Below, one piece after another: positions 52,870 to 62,104 of a DNA stretch of 64,000 bases. The DNA is from Halobacteriovoraceae bacterium (lineage in GTDB: Bacteria; Bdellovibrionota; Bacteriovoracia; Bacteriovoracales; Bacteriovoracaceae), in the NCBI GenBank assembly GCA_002707495.1, contig PAMZ01000022.1, positions 124,001 through 188,000 of the forward strand, given 5' to 3'. The position numbers and the translations under genes were made by a program. Positions within the stretch are counted from its first letter, which is position 1, and each line of letters opens with the position of its first letter. The notes beneath the pieces were generated by a model. That model was not told where the DNA came from. It saw nothing but the letters and a program-made list of their open reading frames with translations, and did no database searches.

Positions 52870-54581
52870 GTGAGATATTTGATAAACTTTTAATTCGCTT
52901 TATTTTCACTATGTATATCTGCCTGAGCTATTATGTTTTTAAGTACGCTCATTTCGTCTTTTATCCTTCACATAGGCAACAAATTTTAAAGCGTCTCACT
53001 CCTAGTGTTAACTATTTAGATACTATGACCTTTTTTGGACGGATCGTTGGAGTCGGAATTATTTATTCCGCACTTGAATTTAATGAATATATCGGGATGA
53101 CTTTTAGTACCATTCATTTTTTCATCTGGAGCACAATCGGTATATCGACTTATCTCATCACTCTCCTCGTAACTGATTGGATTATTTTTCAAAAATATAA
53201 ATTTGCAGAAGAAGTTCAAAAGAAGAAGAATGATGCCTACGGGATCATTAGTTTTTCAAATGCCATTGGAGTAGCATTAATCCTGAAACAATTGTTTTTA
53301 GTATCTCAATATTCAATTATTAAATATCTTATCGTGTGGTTTTTAATCACTTGCCTCTATTGTGCTTCCACGAGGCTCTACCGCTTTTTAGGATCTCAAT
53401 CATTCAGTAAATTAATGATTCAAAAAAATGGAGGTCTCGCTCTAGGATACGCGGGTTTTGTTCTCTGTCATGCTCTTGTCCTTTCCTCATCCCTTGTAGA
53501 GAGTCCGTTAGCATTAAACGAATATATCATAAGCTTTATTTCTAAGTCGGTAATAGGTCTTGTCCTCATTCCCATCATTTTATTTGTCTTTAGAAAGCTA
53601 TTCATCAGTACAAGTTTTGATCATCCCGCAAGAAAGGAATTTGGAGATTTTGATCATGGGATTTACGAATTTTTGATATTCATATTCAGTGGAGTCTTTA
53701 TTTCTCACCTTCTCCATTTTGTGAATCTCAACCTCAATTTTAAACTCATTGCCCTATCAATTCTAACTTTCACATTTATTTATAAAAATATTCATGTCTT
53801 TTTGTTTCCCAATCCGAGAAGCAAATTTCTCTCACTTAGATTCAAACCTGTTAATATCGCAGACTTGATTCATTTATTTTCTCGTTTTGTGGGAATCATT
53901 TTGGTTTATTCTAAAATATATACAATAGGATCAGTAGAAGAATTTATGGCTTGGACGGCAATAGGTTTTGTGCTCTATTTGTTCTCCTTGTTTATTTCAG
54001 AGAATATTATTTTTTTCAACTTCAACTACCACGATGAAGTTTTTAGGAATCCGAATTACGCTTATGTCATGGTGAGTTTCGTCAATTCAATTTGTCAGGG
54101 ATTTATCATCAGTAAAATACTAGAAATTTCAGATGGATCGATTATGAATCTCACTGTCTTTTGGTTGCAATCCTTAGTTATTTACGGTGTCAGTACGAGG
54201 CTTTTTAAATATATAAGTCCTCTCTCTTTTAACAGTCTTCTCATCCAAAAAAATATAGGACTTGCTATCGCTTTTTCCGGATTTTTACTCGGGAATACAG
54301 TCATTCTCATTTCTGCACTCACAATTGAAAACTTTGACTTAGTAGACTTCATCGTTCAGGTACTTTTAAAAGTTAATCTGGGCATCCTTATTATGCCACT
54401 GTTTTATTACGGCCTAAGCTATATCTTTAAAATTACTATTAAGGTTGAGACAAAATCCAGTGATCAAACAGCTCACTTAGGACAAGGGATTTATGGCTGC
54501 TCACTTTACCTTGTTGGTGCTTACTTAACTTCTGTCATCGTGGCACAGATTCATTTTGGAACAATTTACCCGTTCTTTTAA
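52866..54581 (+). CDS. large polytopic membrane protein with four DUF350-like segments
   Basis: A 571-aa protein with about 16 transmembrane helices arranged as two homologous halves (~1-280 and ~290-571). Each half has the DUF350-type pairs: NDAYGIISFSNAIGVALILK and NGGLALGYAGFVLCHALVL in the first; NPNYAYVMVSFVNSICQGF and NIGLAIAFSGFLLGNTVIL in the second. Charged Lys/Arg/Asp lie between. Standard DUF350 proteins are short, so this looks like an internal duplication and fusion. The function of DUF350 is not known. Coupled to the preceding exported protein. Confidence 0.75.
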   Translation: MSEIFDKLLIRFIFTMYICLSYYVFKYAHFVFYPSHRQQILKRLTPSVNYLDTMTFFGRIVGVGIIYSALEFNEYIGMTFSTIHFFIWSTIGISTYLITLLVTDWIIFQKYKFAEEVQKKKNDAYGIISFSNAIGVALILKQLFLVSQYSIIKYLIVWFLITCLYCASTRLYRFLGSQSFSKLMIQKNGGLALGYAGFVLCHALVLSSSLVESPLALNEYIISFISKSVIGLVLIPIILFVFRKLFISTSFDHPARKEFGDFDHGIYEFLIFIFSGVFISHLLHFVNLNLNFKLIALSILTFTFIYKNIHVFLFPNPRSKFLSLRFKPVNIADLIHLFSRFVGIILVYSKIYTIGSVEEFMAWTAIGFVLYLFSLFISENIIFFNFNYHDEVFRNPNYAYVMVSFVNSICQGFIISKILEISDGSIMNLTVFWLQSLVIYGVSTRLFKYISPLSFNSLLIQKNIGLAIAFSGFLLGNTVILISALTIENFDLVDFIVQVLLKVNLGILIMPLFYYGLSYIFKITIKVETKSSDQTAHLGQGIYGCSLYLVGAYLTSVIVAQIHFGTIYPFF

Positions 54582-54627
54582 TTTATTGTCCTGCAACATA
54601 TACTAAAAGTTGGAGGACGTTAAGTTC

Positions 54628-55155
54628 ATGTTTTTTTCTAATGAATCACAAATCAAAGAGATAAATCGACTCAAACGCCAAGTAGCAGATCTACAGATAA
54701 AACTACGTGAGATGGAAATTAAATTTGATTTCGAAATTGGTGTAAAGAAAGCTCATATCTTAAAACTTAAAAATGGCGAAGCTCTTTCTGATGATTACGT
54801 CGTTAATAATAGAAGCTATATGGATTTAACACCTGAGGCTGCTTATGAGCTTTATAATGATTTTGATCAAGACTTTATCCTCCTCGATGTGAGTGAGGCT
54901 GATTATACTCCTGCAGGAGAATTGCCAGAGGCGATCAGGATTCCTCTAGAAGAACTATCACACAATCTACATAAACTACCTGGTAAAGGTAAATCATACC
55001 TTGTGATCTCAGAGCAGGGAGTTAGGTCTATCAAGGCTTGTCGGTTTTTAAATAAAAGCGGTTATTTCAATCTTTCCAATATCTCGGGGGGATATAAATA
55101 CTGGCCTGCATTCAAAAATCTTACCTCCATCGTAAGCTCTAATAACGCGGCTTAA
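54628..55155 (+). CDS. coiled-coil/rhodanese-like protein with Cys-to-Ser active site
   Basis: A 175-aa protein. Residues ~1-45 form a coiled coil (EINRLKRQVADLQIKLREME). Residues ~65-165 resemble a rhodanese domain (FILLDVSEADYTPAGELPEAIRIPLEEL; SGGYKYW near the end). The active-site loop reads ISEQGVRS where rhodaneses have CxxGxRS, so the catalytic Cys is Ser; sulfur transfer is unlikely. Start ATG 54628 has GGAGG at a long 11-nt spacing; a TTG at 54610 is less likely. Stop shared with marR (TTAA). Confidence 0.78.
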   Translation: MFFSNESQIKEINRLKRQVADLQIKLREMEIKFDFEIGVKKAHILKLKNGEALSDDYVVNNRSYMDLTPEAAYELYNDFDQDFILLDVSEADYTPAGELPEAIRIPLEELSHNLHKLPGKGKSYLVISEQGVRSIKACRFLNKSGYFNLSNISGGYKYWPAFKNLTSIVSSNNAA

Positions 55156-55616
55156 ATCAAAGTTTGCTGGGCAGAGGATTTCTCTTCTAAATTAATCTTG
55201 GTTTGAAAGTTTTGTAGAACGTGCAGAAGTCTTTCCATCTCTACTTCACCCATTCTTTCGAGGTAAAGAGCTTCTTGTTTTTCAATGACTCTTTGAAGGG
55301 CAAAACGAAACTTTTCTCCGTAATCCGTGAGTACAACGATTTGTTCTCTTCTATCACGTTCATTAGTTCTTCTTTGTACATAACCACGTTTCTCCAATTC
55401 GTTTAAATGGCTGGTCATGGTCTGTTTTTTCAAACCACAAGCTTCACCAATCACTCGAATAGAGCTCGCTGAATTTTCGCTTAAAAACATTAGGATCTCT
55501 AAAAAACTAGGTCTCAAATCTAGAAAACCTTGGGTCTGCAACTCATCTAAGACTTGATTAGAATACCTTCGATAGGTTTTTTTTAATAGCGAGCCAATTT
55601 GAGATAATCGTTGCAT
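55152..55616 (-). CDS. MarR-family transcriptional regulator
   Basis: A 154-aa winged helix-turn-helix dimer-forming regulator. DNA recognition helix region GEACGLKKQTMTSHLNELEKRGYVQ (~58-82) and wing RTNERDRREQIVVLT. One Cys in the helix might sense oxidants. A palindromic AGTACT lies ~13 bp upstream of the start and may be part of its operator. No target gene evident. Confidence 0.88.
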   Translation of the reverse strand: MQRLSQIGSLLKKTYRRYSNQVLDELQTQGFLDLRPSFLEILMFLSENSASSIRVIGEACGLKKQTMTSHLNELEKRGYVQRRTNERDRREQIVVLTDYGEKFRFALQRVIEKQEALYLERMGEVEMERLLHVLQNFQTKINLEEKSSAQQTLI

Positions 55617-55652
55617 AATACCAATGTAGTACTATTCTCTCAAAAGGTCTAG

Positions 55653-55859
55653 CTATCTCTCTTCTAGAAGATCTAGAGCAACAGAGAGTTCCTCTGATAA
55701 TTCATTTTTCTGGAGATTTTGTGCCTGGCTCTGCGGGCTTAAACCTTCATGCCATAAAATTGATTCAATTAAGTTGAGTGTCACCACATGGGTCTGCTGA
55801 GTAGCAAAACTAGAGGTGGAAAGCATTAAAAGCCCTACAACTGTATAAAATTTTGACAT
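55653..55859 (-). CDS. small secreted protein, unknown
   Basis: A 68-aa protein with a signal peptide (~1-20, STSSFA) and a short acidic helical mature part (LSEELSVALDLLEER). AAGGG is upstream of the ATG. It follows the rodA gene by 66 bp on the same strand. No known family. Confidence 0.55.
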   Translation of the reverse strand: MSKFYTVVGLLMLSTSSFATQQTHVVTLNLIESILWHEGLSPQSQAQNLQKNELSEELSVALDLLEER

Positions 55860-55925
55860 TTTTTTAACCCTTTTCCCTGCTTATTTAGGGGATTCCCCTA
55901 TTATGTTGCAAAACCAATACCAGAA

Positions 55926-57035
55926 TCAAAAGAGGTTTCTAGAGTTACTTAGACTCGTGGCGACTCCTATACAAATTCCAAAGGTCAACAAACTAGAACC
56001 TCCATAACTCATCAGAGGCAGGGGAAGTCCTACAACTGGCATAAGACCCATGACCATGCACATATTTATAAAGGTGTGCCAAAAAAATATCGACATGATT
56101 CCTATGGCCAAAACCGAATCATAAAAACGCAATACTGCACCAGACAGCCAAATGAATCGAAGCAAGAGGATAATATAAAAAGCTATCAAAATGATACTTC
56201 CAAAAAAGCCGTGTTCTTCATTAAAAATAGAGAAAACAAAGTCGGTATGATTTTCAGGCAGAAAATTAAGTGAAGCTTGAGATGATTTTTTAAAACCTTT
56301 GCCGAATATTCTACCGGACCCAATTGCGATCTGGGATTGGATAGCGTTATAACCGGAGCCCTTAGCGTCGGCTTGAGGATCGATAAAAGTGAGAATCCTT
56401 TTTCTCTGGTATTCCTTAAGGCCGTATTTATACATGACACTTCCACTGACCAATCCAATAAGAATCAAAATACCGATCGATTTCCATTTGAGCCTTTTAA
56501 AAAAAGCCACGACGAGAAAAATGAGAATAAGTAAAAGTCCTGTTCCAAGATCTGGTTGCATCACAATTAAAATGGTGGGAATGATTGTAATTAAAAAAGG
56601 CACAATTAGTTGTTTAAGATTAAGCTCTTTTTCAGGATTGTTTTTAACAAAGTATCGGGCAAGTGCAAAAGCCAGGGATATTTTCATAAGCTCCGAAGGT
56701 TGAAGCCTAAAGCCTCCTATCACAAGCCATCTTTGCGCTCCCATTCCCTTTTGTCCCATCACAAGAACCAAAATAAGTAAGAAAACATTAATTGCATATG
56801 CCCAGTATGACATCTGAAAAAGAGTTTTTGGTGGAAGCAAACTCACAACGAGAGCAATAATATTCGCCACACCAAACCACATGAGTTGTGATTTGTAGAG
56901 GTCTTGCATGACCTCTGAGGTATGAGCATGAGTAGCAGAATATAGGTTTAATATTCCCAGAAAAAAAATCGCATACATTGGTAGAAAAAAACTATAATCG
57001 TATTTTTTAAAAAAATTAACTAGTGTTTGATTCAA
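55926..57035 (-). CDS. rodA: RodA, SEDS-family peptidoglycan polymerase
   Basis: A 369-aa SEDS protein with about ten transmembrane helices. Family signatures: AQRWLVIGGFRLQPSELMKISLAF (~100), VMQPDLGTGLLL (~160, catalytic Asp region) and GLPLPLMSYGGSS (~340). With PBP2 it polymerises lateral-wall peptidoglycan. Follows mrdA by 3 bp with GAGGGG ribosome site in the end of mrdA. Confidence 0.95.
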   Translation of the reverse strand: MNQTLVNFFKKYDYSFFLPMYAIFFLGILNLYSATHAHTSEVMQDLYKSQLMWFGVANIIALVVSLLPPKTLFQMSYWAYAINVFLLILVLVMGQKGMGAQRWLVIGGFRLQPSELMKISLAFALARYFVKNNPEKELNLKQLIVPFLITIIPTILIVMQPDLGTGLLLILIFLVVAFFKRLKWKSIGILILIGLVSGSVMYKYGLKEYQRKRILTFIDPQADAKGSGYNAIQSQIAIGSGRIFGKGFKKSSQASLNFLPENHTDFVFSIFNEEHGFFGSIILIAFYIILLLRFIWLSGAVLRFYDSVLAIGIMSIFFWHTFINMCMVMGLMPVVGLPLPLMSYGGSSLLTFGICIGVATSLSNSRNLF

Positions 57036-57038
57036 ACT

Positions 57039-59027
57039 CTACCCCTCAGAACCATCTTCTTCTTCGGCTTCTTGCTGACGAAGTTTCTCTTCTTGCTCTT
57101 GTCTTCTTTTGCGATAAAACCTTGCTAGACTTTCTTTATCTTTTCTGACTAGTTTTTCATGTTTTTCAGGAAGATATTTTTTCATATATGTATTCACAAC
57201 TTTCTCCACAACTGGCGCAGCAGCACTAGACCCACCACAACCATGTTCAACTAGCGCAGCTACCGCTATTTTTGGATTATCAAAAGGAGCAAAGGCTACA
57301 AATACACCATGGTGGCGGTATTTATAATCCATCTCTGAGCATTTTGAATAAAGTTGTTCCTCACTTTGTGCTCTCACGACTTGAGATGTTCCTGTTTTAC
57401 CCGCCATCATATTTCCAAGGCCTCGCCTCCACCAAGCAGTTCCATTAGGCTCATTCACAACTTTATAAAGTCCAGTCCTCACAGATTCCCAAGTGCTTGG
57501 TTTAAGTTCTATTTGCCTAACTAATTCAGGTTCAAACTTTTTTATAATTTTACCCTGATTATCAAAAACTTCTTTAACCACGTAGGGCTTATACAGCTTG
57601 CCTTTAGTCGCAATTGCGGCATAAGCATTGGCTAATTGTAAAGTCGAAACTAGTACATAGGATTGTCCGATCGAACAAGAAAGTGTCTCCCCTTTTTGCC
57701 ATTCGATTCCATTTCTTTTTAACTTCCATTCTTTTGTGGGGATCAATCCAGAGACTTCTCTAGGCAGTTGTATTCCCGTCTTTTTTCCAAATCCAAACAT
57801 TTTGGCGTATTTTGCGAGGTCATCAATATCCAGTTCAGTTGCCACCTTATAAAAAAAGATATTACAGGAATGTTTTAAGGCATCGGTTATGTCGACTTTC
57901 TCGGTGCCATACCTTTTCCATGAGCGATAGTTTCGACCTCCAAACCTGAATACTCCATGACATCGAATTTTAGTACTCGGATCAATAATATCCTCTTCTA
58001 AGGCCGCAATGGCGGTAAACGGTTTAAAAGTTGAACCCGGAGAGAAGTGATTTTGAATGCTTCGATCACCCAATGGTTTATCTTCATTATTGATCAAAGA
58101 CGACCAGTACTCTTGAGTCAGTCCTTTAGAAAACTCCGAAGGCCTAAAAGCAGGAGTTGATATCATTGTTAAAAGCTCCCCTGTTTCTACATTAATCGCT
58201 ACGACACTTCCGGAGCGTCCCTCAAGAGCTTCGTAAGCTGCTTTTTGCATATCTCGATCAATTGTAAGTTTGAGATTATTTCCAGGCTTGGGAGACTTGT
58301 CTTCAATTCCTTTGAATAAGTTATCGGTGTTAATATACTTCTTTTTTCGCCCAAGAGCATCAACCTCTACAAATTCATAGCCATTTTCTCCTCGCAATGA
58401 ACGGTCCATTATTTCCTCAATTCCAAACTGGCCTATAAAGTCACCAAGGGAGTAATCAAGTTCATCTCGAGTTTGATAAGTTGGAAGCTTGTCCTGCGAA
58501 ATCTCAGAAATATATCCTAGCAAATGAGCCCCAACTTCTTCGTCGACATACTCTCTTGAGATAAATGTATCGACAAAAATACCAGGAAGACTTGCATTTT
58601 CTGTTTCAATCTTAGCGACTTCTTCAAGTGAGATATTCTTCTTAATAATAATAGGACGATATTTTGCTTGGTAAGAATTCTTTTTGATAATCTTTTTGAT
58701 TGTCTCTAAGTCCATGTCCAAAATTTCTGCTAGTCTTTTTAGAGTCCTCTCTTTTTTCTGAAGAAACTGACGAGTCAAGACAGCATCAAACCTTGGTATA
58801 TTGTCCACCAAGAGTACATCATTTCGGCTGTACATCATTCCTCTTGGGGCACGAACGATCTCCTTACGAAGTCTATTTTGAACAGAGTACTCGTGATACT
58901 TTTCACCATTATAGATTTGAAGGTACCACAGCCTCACCAATACAATCATAAAACAAAAGATGATGATATTAGCAACAGCAGTTGCGCGCTCACGATGAAT
59001 TTTTATGAGTTCTTCATCTCCAAACAT
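57039..59027 (-). CDS. mrdA: penicillin-binding protein 2 (elongation transpeptidase)
   Basis: A 662-aa class B PBP. N-terminal membrane helix (~17-37), a PBP dimerisation domain, and a transpeptidase domain with catalytic SPGSTFKPF (SxxK, ~328), SCN (~385, KHSCNIFFYK) and AGKTGTSQ (KTG, ~543). It cross-links peptidoglycan with RodA in the elongasome. A charged C-terminal tail (RKRRQEQEEKLRQQEAEEED) extends beyond the usual end. Directly follows mreD. Confidence 0.95.
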   Translation of the reverse strand: MFGDEELIKIHRERATAVANIIIFCFMIVLVRLWYLQIYNGEKYHEYSVQNRLRKEIVRAPRGMMYSRNDVLLVDNIPRFDAVLTRQFLQKKERTLKRLAEILDMDLETIKKIIKKNSYQAKYRPIIIKKNISLEEVAKIETENASLPGIFVDTFISREYVDEEVGAHLLGYISEISQDKLPTYQTRDELDYSLGDFIGQFGIEEIMDRSLRGENGYEFVEVDALGRKKKYINTDNLFKGIEDKSPKPGNNLKLTIDRDMQKAAYEALEGRSGSVVAINVETGELLTMISTPAFRPSEFSKGLTQEYWSSLINNEDKPLGDRSIQNHFSPGSTFKPFTAIAALEEDIIDPSTKIRCHGVFRFGGRNYRSWKRYGTEKVDITDALKHSCNIFFYKVATELDIDDLAKYAKMFGFGKKTGIQLPREVSGLIPTKEWKLKRNGIEWQKGETLSCSIGQSYVLVSTLQLANAYAAIATKGKLYKPYVVKEVFDNQGKIIKKFEPELVRQIELKPSTWESVRTGLYKVVNEPNGTAWWRRGLGNMMAGKTGTSQVVRAQSEEQLYSKCSEMDYKYRHHGVFVAFAPFDNPKIAVAALVEHGCGGSSAAAPVVEKVVNTYMKKYLPEKHEKLVRKDKESLARFYRKRRQEQEEKLRQQEAEEEDGSEG

Positions 59028-59564
59028 TTATAAAAATGCTCCCATTGACTGTTTTTTATCCACGTACCAAAACCGGTCCATCAGGAGAAAAAAGTGGTGA
59101 GAAATAATAGAAAGGAAAAAACTCTCCGGCAAATAACCTAAGAAAATGGTGATAAAGCTTGAGAAGTCACCCATCTTAAGACTTATAATAAAAGTAATAA
59201 GGAAGTACCAAGCAAGCTGGAAGATCTGTACGACTACGATGGTACTAATAGCTGTGGAGAAATTGAGCATCTCTCTGACATATTTTACCGATAAAGAAAT
59301 GAGAATACCCGTCAACGTGCCTGCCGCCCAACCTTCGATAGAGAAAATTGAATGAATATATTGGAAAGTTAAAATAAGAAAAGCCAATCCGGGGGTCTCA
59401 AGCTTAAAGGCTAAAAAAAGCACAATGAGGACATTAAAAGCGGGTTTAAAGTTTTGAAGTCCAAGAGAAGGAAAAATCACTGAAGAAATCAATTCTAAAA
59501 AAATCAATAGTACGGAAGTTTTTAAAACTCCTAAAAGTATATCTTTTAAGGTGTATTTATTCAT
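59028..59564 (-). CDS. mreD: MreD rod-shape protein
   Basis: A 178-aa membrane protein with five to six transmembrane helices (e.g. ILLGVLKTSVLLIFLELISSVIF, and WAAGTLTGILISLSVKYV). Small size, topology and location between mreC and mrdA identify it; MreD sequences are poorly conserved. Start ATG 59564 with GAGGAAC; it overlaps mreC by 8 bp. Confidence 0.88.
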   Translation of the reverse strand: MNKYTLKDILLGVLKTSVLLIFLELISSVIFPSLGLQNFKPAFNVLIVLFLAFKLETPGLAFLILTFQYIHSIFSIEGWAAGTLTGILISLSVKYVREMLNFSTAISTIVVVQIFQLAWYFLITFIISLKMGDFSSFITIFLGYLPESFFLSIISHHFFLLMDRFWYVDKKQSMGAFL

Positions 59565-60438
59565 TGGGTTCCTCAACACTTAGACTCATGATCTCATCTG
59601 GTTTTTCTGTACTTCCTTCTGGATCTAGAAGAACCACCACTTCTTCGAGCTTATCAAAATCAACGCTAGGAGTGACTTCAATCTTTTGCGTGATCCCAAA
59701 GCTTTCTTTATCAATTTTAGTAATAGTTCCAATTTTTATTCCCTTGGGATAAATCTCCCCAAGGCCAGCGGTAATGATCTCGTCTTTTAATTCAAGTTTC
59801 TCTGTACGAGACACATACTTGAATTGACAAGTGAAGCCAGATCTTCCTTCGAGAATGCCATGGGTCCTCGTGCGTGAGACTATGGCATCAACTCGGTTGT
59901 TTTGATCTAAAATTGTCAATATGTCAGCATAATTTGGACTTAAGCGGTATACATATCCAACCAATCCCGTTTGGGTAATAACAGGGGACAATAATTTAAG
60001 ACCATGGCTTTCCCCTTTATTTATTCTAAGAACTTTGAATTCACTCGAGGAATCTCTCGCAACAATTTGCGCCAAGACTTTTCTGCGTTCTATATCTTTT
60101 CCAAAGTCTAATAATTTTTTTAAACGCTCATTTTCTTTTTTTACTTCTTTAAGTGAGAAGATTTCATTTTGTAACTTATCGAGATTATTTTTGAGGCGCT
60201 CATTTTCTTGTCTCGTATTCACAATAAAAATATAGCGATCAAAGGTTTGGGCAATAGAATCTTTAACACTCATCGTTCCCTCTTGAATGGGAGCTACCAT
60301 TTCCGTAAATACCTTTTCAAATAATGTGTTTTCTTTAAGAGTGAATTTCTGAGTGGCGATACCATATAATGAGATACCTACAACAATGACATTGCATACC
60401 AACTTCCAACGCGATGAATCAAACGAAAAAGTATTCAA
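59557..60438 (-). CDS. mreC: MreC rod-shape protein
   Basis: A 293-aa periplasmic scaffold protein. One N-terminal membrane helix (~12-30), coiled coil (~70-115, QENERLKNNLDKLQNEIFSLKEVKKENERLKKLL), then the beta-rich MreC core with LKVLRINKGESHGLKLLSPVITQTGLVGYVY. TTG 60438 has AAGGAG at 6 nt; ATG 60459 upstream lacks a ribosome site, so I prefer the TTG. First gene of mreC-mreD-mrdA-rodA; mreB is not adjacent. Confidence 0.92.
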   Translation of the reverse strand: MNTFSFDSSRWKLVCNVIVVGISLYGIATQKFTLKENTLFEKVFTEMVAPIQEGTMSVKDSIAQTFDRYIFIVNTRQENERLKNNLDKLQNEIFSLKEVKKENERLKKLLDFGKDIERRKVLAQIVARDSSSEFKVLRINKGESHGLKLLSPVITQTGLVGYVYRLSPNYADILTILDQNNRVDAIVSRTRTHGILEGRSGFTCQFKYVSRTEKLELKDEIITAGLGEIYPKGIKIGTITKIDKESFGITQKIEVTPSVDFDKLEEVVVLLDPEGSTEKPDEIMSLSVEEPNE

Positions 60439-60574
60439 TTTCTGCTCCTTGAAATTCATATATAGAGTAACGAATCAGAGGCTCTATGCCAATAATTTCG
60501 CAATTTTACGCGCTCTGTTAGATTGACTTTAAAGTCTTGGGAGTTACAATTCTTATTCAAGCAAAAGGACAAAA

Positions 60575-61765
60575 ATGAAGAGCTTATCAGACAAGATTTC
60601 GTACTTTTTTCTCAGTTTTATCATGCTAGCAATTATTGTTAGTTTTGCATTCACTGGATTTGAAGGAATTTCTGGGGGAAGTAATTCTGTTGCCACAGTC
60701 GATGGAACACCTATTACAAAATCTGAGTACAGTAGAGCTTATGAACAACTGCTAGCAAGATACTCTCAAAGTCTGGGCAAAGGAAAATCTCTAACCCGCA
60801 AACAAATTAAGGACTTTAGAATTGAAGAACAGGCTCTCAACCAAGTAGTGAGACAAAAATATTTGCTAAACTATGCTAATAGTCTAGAGCTTAAGGCGAG
60901 TCCAAGTGAAGTTAAAGATCGAATTAAAGAGTATCCTTTCTTTCAAACTGCAGGAAAATTTGATGTTTCTAAGTACAAGCAACTTCTAGCAGCCAATAGA
61001 ATTTCTCCCAGTACATTTGAAGAAGAAACTCAAAATGAAATCAAAATGATGAAACTCGATCGTATGCTTGCTTTTGCAGGGATGGACTCGAAAGCTTTTG
61101 TCGAAGAAAGAATGAAGTTTCAAAGCCAAGGAGCTAAGAGCTGGGTTGTGACTTTTGCTAAAGAAGATATGACAAAGAATATCTCTGTACCCTCGTCTGA
61201 GGTGAAAGCGTTTATCGCAGATGAGAAAAATCAGAAGACAATTGACTCTCTCTACAAAACCTATTCAGCTGAGCAGCAATTTCAAAAGAAAACACCCAAA
61301 AAAATGAACCAGGTAAAGAATGAAATTGTCACCAAACACCTACAGCGAACCAAGAGAAAGGAGCTCACTGAGTTAGTTTCAAAAATTAAAGCAGAGTTAA
61401 AAGAAGCTATGGAGTCGGGATCAAAGAGCAAGCTCTCGAAACTATCCAGTAAGTATGGTGTTGAGTTTATTGACAATAACCCAATCAACCCATTGAGTAT
61501 TAATGCTAAAAATGCCGATCTCGAGTTCGATGAAGTCATGCCACTTTTTAAGAATAAAGACACTAATACAGTCCTTGAAAAGGAAAATACAACGCATGTG
61601 ACATTTGTGAAGATGGTTGAATTTAATCGAGACGAAATCAAACAAGAAGAAATTGAAAAAGAATGGGAGCAAAGTCGCAATTATGCAGCTTTTGCCACTC
61701 AACAAGCAATAGTTAAGTACTCAGAAGAAAATTCTAAAGTAGTGACAAAAGTCTCATTTAACTGA
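60575..61765 (+). CDS. PpiD/SurA-like N-terminal-domain protein, no PPIase core
   Basis: A 396-aa protein with an N-terminal membrane anchor (~9-30), then a SurA_N/PpiD-type chaperone domain (~45-200; VATVDGTPITKSEYSRAYEQLL, VVRQKYLLNYANSLELKAS). The rest is charged, mostly helical. No parvulin PPIase motif is visible, so it would be a chaperone without isomerase activity. AAAGGA before the ATG. Confidence 0.78.
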   Translation: MKSLSDKISYFFLSFIMLAIIVSFAFTGFEGISGGSNSVATVDGTPITKSEYSRAYEQLLARYSQSLGKGKSLTRKQIKDFRIEEQALNQVVRQKYLLNYANSLELKASPSEVKDRIKEYPFFQTAGKFDVSKYKQLLAANRISPSTFEEETQNEIKMMKLDRMLAFAGMDSKAFVEERMKFQSQGAKSWVVTFAKEDMTKNISVPSSEVKAFIADEKNQKTIDSLYKTYSAEQQFQKKTPKKMNQVKNEIVTKHLQRTKRKELTELVSKIKAELKEAMESGSKSKLSKLSSKYGVEFIDNNPINPLSINAKNADLEFDEVMPLFKNKDTNTVLEKENTTHVTFVKMVEFNRDEIKQEEIEKEWEQSRNYAAFATQQAIVKYSEENSKVVTKVSFN

Positions 61766-61777
61766 TAAAGATGTCCC

Positions 61778-62014
61778 ATGGCTGACTTGGAAGCGAAATG
61801 GGAGCAAAATGTACCCGGTAAATACTATGTTGATGACCAGTGCATTGCCTGCGATGCATGCTGCGTTGAAGCACCTAGTTTTTTTTTCATGAACGATGAT
61901 GACGGCCATGCCTATGTGGCCAAGCAACCGGAAAATGACGAAGACCTTGAAGAATGCGAAAATGCCCTAGCCGCCTGTCCTGTAGCGGCTATCGGTGATG
62001 ACGGTCTAAAATAA
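61778..62014 (+). CDS. ferredoxin, single [4Fe-4S]
   Basis: A 78-aa ferredoxin with CIACDACC (CxxCxxC) and a distal ACP (NALAACPVAAI), giving four Cys for one [4Fe-4S] cluster. Acidic, like other single-cluster ferredoxins. 13 bp after the previous gene. Confidence 0.9.
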   Translation: MADLEAKWEQNVPGKYYVDDQCIACDACCVEAPSFFFMNDDDGHAYVAKQPENDEDLEECENALAACPVAAIGDDGLK

Positions 62015-62066
62015 TTTTGTTTTGTCTTTATATTTTTCTCACTTAAGAATTTTTCATGACAAATCC

Positions 62067-62097
62067 CCTGTGGACCGTTACCTTACCCACCCACAGG
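62067..62097 (+). promoter_or_regulatory. inverted repeat overlapping the parB-like ribosome site
   Basis: CCTGTGG (62067-62073) can pair with CCACAGG (62091-62097), loop 17 nt. The right arm includes the first bases of the AGGAG ribosome site of the gene at 62105. It could mask translation, or be an operator. Confidence 0.4.
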
Positions 62098-62104
62098 AGA
62101 GAAA

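Noticed and set aside
55614-55645. TTGAGA-17-TATTAT promoter before marR
   Set aside because: The -10 overlaps the start codon, so transcription would begin inside the gene. It is likely chance.
55885-55905. AGGGGATTCCCCT inverted repeat after rodA
   Set aside because: Short stem with a 3-nt loop and no T run on either strand, so not a convincing terminator; it may only be chance.
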